Shown: in pieces, positions 5,784 through 7,434 of the stretch
How positions within the stretch are numbered: the stretch's first letter is position 1
Layout of the letters: every line of letters starts with the position of its first letter
Assembly: GCA_018824795.1 (NCBI GenBank)
Contig: JAHJFL010000097.1
Span: 1-7,434 of the forward strand
Direction: 5' to 3'
Length of the DNA: 7,434 nucleotides
From: a bacterium
GTDB taxonomy: Bacteria > Campylobacterota > Campylobacteria > Campylobacterales > Sulfurimonadaceae
Made by a program: the position numbers and the translations under genes
Notes under the pieces: model-generated
What the model was told of the DNA's origin: nothing
The model's input: the letters and a program-made list of their open reading frames with translations, nothing else
Database searches by the model: none

Positions 5784-7054
5784 GCTTTACTCCGATTAAA
5801 TCCATTGAGTAAACAGTCCACTAAAAAGTCGCTGTTGGCACAGACCAAATCTTCTGGAACTTCTTGTCCAACAGAAAAATAACTTATAGGTTTTTTTGTC
5901 TCATACGCAAGTGAAAAAATATTTCCAAAACCTCGCGTTTCATCAAGCTTTGTAAACATCATCGTATCTATATTGAGTGAATCAAAGTTCTCATACGTTG
6001 CGAGTAAATCTTCATACTTTATAGAACTTGGCATAACCAAAATAACATCTACTTTATACTCTGTACTATTTGCTTCAAGGCATTCATAAATTTTCTCAAT
6101 TTTACCTTTATCATAAGGACTCGAACCCATCGTATCTATAAGAATATAATCACAGTGTCTCAGCGATTCAAGTGCCGTAGCAAATTCCGGAGGGTCTACA
6201 ACCGTTTCTATACCGAGTTTCATCATTCTTGCATACTGCATAAGCTGCTCGACTGCACCAATTCTGTATGTATCTAAAACAACAAGCCCTACCTTGTATT
6301 TTTTTTGCATTAAAAAGGAGTATCTTGCTGCTAGCTTTGCTATAGATGTTGTTTTGCCGACACCTGTCGGGCCAACAAGCATAATAACTTTTTTGTTTCC
6401 TATACCTGGAGTACTCTCTATACGTATAGGAATCATTTTTCGAAGCAGCGTTTGAAAATATCGCTTGACTGTTGAAGAGTTTTCCTTCATTTTTGCCGGC
6501 ATATGCGTAAGCGTCATTCTCATAATGTCATCTAGATGTGCTCTATCCATTCCGCTTTGTGCTGCTAAACGGTAAATCTCCGCAAATTCTGGTGGAATTG
6601 AGTTTTCTAAATCCGGTGCTTTTTCATTCCAAAACATATTTTGAATGAGTTTTACTTTGTCACCGAGTTTGTTTATCTCATTTTTTATCTCTTTAAGCTC
6701 TTTTGGCTCATAAGATGGCGCAGGAGTTGTTTTTGGAAGACCGTATTCAAACAAAGGTTCTGTAACATCAGAAATTTTAGAAATTTGTTTCGCTGCGTTT
6801 GAGATGTCAAAAAGAATATCTTCACTCTCTTGCATAATCGGCTTTTGGTCTTTTAGCGGCTTACCGAATCTTTTATAGTTTTTTGGTAATTTTTCTTCAT
6901 CAATACCTATGACTATTTCATAAATAGCTTCACGATTGAGAGTCTTTTTTTGAATCTCTTTCGTCTCAATAAGCATTCCATCGTCGCCAATTTCAAGTTT
7001 AGCTTTTTTAAGTGCTTCAGACGGAGTTCTTCCCGTAAAGGTCAAAATTTTCAT
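5780..7054 (-). CDS. flhF: Flagellar GTPase FlhF (SRP-type, polar localisation)
   Basis: FlhF is an SRP/FtsY-related GTPase that marks the cell pole for flagellar assembly. In Campylobacter it is also needed for sigma-54-dependent flagellar gene expression. Starting at MKILTFTGRTPSEAL, the protein has 424 residues. An N-terminal B domain (about 1-115) comes first, followed by a short helical, coiled-coil-like stretch (about 119-142). The N domain then leads into the G domain, with Walker A GPTGVGKTT at 228-236, DTYRIGAVEQL at 261-271, DTMGSSPYD at 307-315, TKLDE at 368-372 and the closing SVGQEVPEDL at 394-403. The third motif departs from the usual SRP-type DTAGR. The frame is open 16 codons further upstream to a TTG, but that lies inside folK and lacks a ribosome site. 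The ATG chosen has AGGA upstream, matches the family N-terminus and overlaps folK by ATGA. The stop overlaps flhG by four bases. Confidence 0.97.
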   Translation of the reverse strand: MKILTFTGRTPSEALKKAKLEIGDDGMLIETKEIQKKTLNREAIYEIVIGIDEEKLPKNYKRFGKPLKDQKPIMQESEDILFDISNAAKQISKISDVTEPLFEYGLPKTTPAPSYEPKELKEIKNEINKLGDKVKLIQNMFWNEKAPDLENSIPPEFAEIYRLAAQSGMDRAHLDDIMRMTLTHMPAKMKENSSTVKRYFQTLLRKMIPIRIESTPGIGNKKVIMLVGPTGVGKTTSIAKLAARYSFLMQKKYKVGLVVLDTYRIGAVEQLMQYARMMKLGIETVVDPPEFATALESLRHCDYILIDTMGSSPYDKGKIEKIYECLEANSTEYKVDVILVMPSSIKYEDLLATYENFDSLNIDTMMFTKLDETRGFGNIFSLAYETKKPISYFSVGQEVPEDLVCANSDFLVDCLLNGFNRSKA

Positions 7055-7434
7055 AATGACATTCCTGCTAATGGAATAAGAACACTCTCTCGTTTTGACC
7101 AACTTGGATGAGGAACACTAAGCTTACTTGTTTTAATAGTTCTATTATCAAAAAATAAAATATCCAAATCTAATGTCCTTGGTGCATTTGCAAAACTTCT
7201 TCTTCTAGCATACCTCTTCTCTAAACGCATTAAATACGATAAAAAAATGTGAGGCTGCATATTTACTTTTAAAACTATAATTGAGTTAAAAAAATCATCT
7301 TGGTCAATAAAACCAAATGGAGGATTTTTCAAAATCAAAGATGTTTCTACAAGGCTAACTCTTGAATCTCTTTTTAAATGAACAAAGAGGTGCTCAAACC
7401 TGCGTTTGACATCACCTACATTTCCACCAATACC
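7051..7434 (-). CDS. folK: FolK, HPPK (5' end cut by window)
   Basis: FolK (6-hydroxymethyl-7,8-dihydropterin pyrophosphokinase) transfers pyrophosphate from ATP to hydroxymethyl-dihydropterin, the step before dihydropteroate synthase in folate synthesis. The frame is open to the window edge, giving 127 residues and a stop, with no start in view. The first visible residues GIGGNVGD correspond to the G-x-N-x-G strand near the N-terminus of the family, so little of the core is missing. Downstream are FGFIDQDDFFNSI, which matches the substrate-binding region, and the HPPK signature NAPRTLDLDILFF. In the latter the two Asp at visible residues 89 and 91 correspond to the magnesium-binding pair of E. 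coli HPPK. VPHP follows at 107-110. A TTG at 7338 could be mistaken for a start but would remove the N-terminal strand. The TGA stop overlaps the flhF ATG. The folK-flhF junction is typical of Campylobacterota. Confidence 0.95.
   Translation of the reverse strand, partial: GIGGNVGDVKRRFEHLFVHLKRDSRVSLVETSLILKNPPFGFIDQDDFFNSIIVLKVNMQPHIFLSYLMRLEKRYARRRSFANAPRTLDLDILFFDNRTIKTSKLSVPHPSWSKRESVLIPLAGMSL
7063..7066 (-). promoter_or_regulatory. Ribosome-binding site that fixes the flhF start
   Basis: On the minus strand this reads AGGA, eight bases before the ATG at 7054-7052 and inside the end of folK. With the ATGA overlap with the folK stop and the family-like N-terminus MKILTFTGRTP, it decides in favour of this start over the in-frame TTG at 7102. 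Confidence 0.7.

Larger units (their letters stand above)
91..7434 (-). other. Probable single operon, folK to mnmA
   Basis: Nine genes run in one direction with no intrinsic terminator seen between them. The junctions in order are: folK/flhF 4-base overlap, flhF/flhG 4-base overlap, flhG/membrane protein 36-base gap, membrane protein/fliA 4-base overlap, fliA/fliM one base, fliM/fliY 8-base overlap, fliY/LOG one base, LOG/mnmA six bases. Most ribosome sites lie inside the preceding gene, so translational coupling is likely. The promoter must be upstream of 7434. Internal promoters inside coding sequence cannot be excluded by eye. Confidence 0.8.

Noticed and set aside
7055..7102. In-frame 5' extension of flhF to a TTG
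   Set aside because: The extra 16 residues overlap folK, have no family resemblance and lack a ribosome site, whereas the ATG at 7054 has AGGA and the expected N-terminus.
1..7434. Mobile element, phage, CRISPR or defence system
   Set aside because: No transposase, integrase, direct-repeat array, tRNA-flanked insertion or defence-type gene is visible. Every gene but one belongs to a known family and the order is clade-typical.

Overview
The window is a compact, AT-rich run of nine genes, all read on the minus strand. Gene content, gene order and clade-typical protein variants point to a motile member of the Campylobacterota (Epsilonproteobacteria), most like the free-living Sulfurimonas type. 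The order folK-flhF-flhG-(small membrane protein)-fliA-fliM-fliY is the one I know from Campylobacter and Helicobacter. The genus is an inference from memory of such genomes, not a search result.

In transcription order, from high to low coordinates: the 3' part of folK (folate synthesis, cut by the window edge); flhF (SRP-type GTPase that sets the polar flagellar site); flhG (MinD-like ATPase that limits flagellar number); an unnamed two-helix membrane protein of 111 residues; fliA (sigma-28); fliM and fliY (switch/C-ring proteins); a LOG-family (TIGR00730) protein; and mnmA (tRNA 2-thiouridylase). The last 90 bases (1-90) lie beyond mnmA. They hold no gene I can support, only a possible -10 box for something outside the window.

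The genes are almost seamless. Three junctions are 4-base ATGA overlaps, one is an 8-base overlap, two have a single spacer base, and one has six bases. The only wider gap is 36 bases, between flhG and the small membrane protein. I see no intrinsic terminator or convincing internal promoter, so the set is probably one transcript with much translational coupling. Functionally it joins flagellar placement and number (FlhF, FlhG), the late flagellar sigma factor (FliA) and the rotor switch (FliM, FliY), with metabolic or RNA-modification genes at both ends.

I see no mobile element, CRISPR array, RNA gene, phage gene or defence gene. The window is essentially a conserved core locus. The points most worth a second look are the uncharacterised membrane protein coupled to fliA, the LOG and mnmA genes attached to the flagellar operon, the CxxC...C arrangement in MnmA, and family-motif departures in FlhF, FlhG and FliY.
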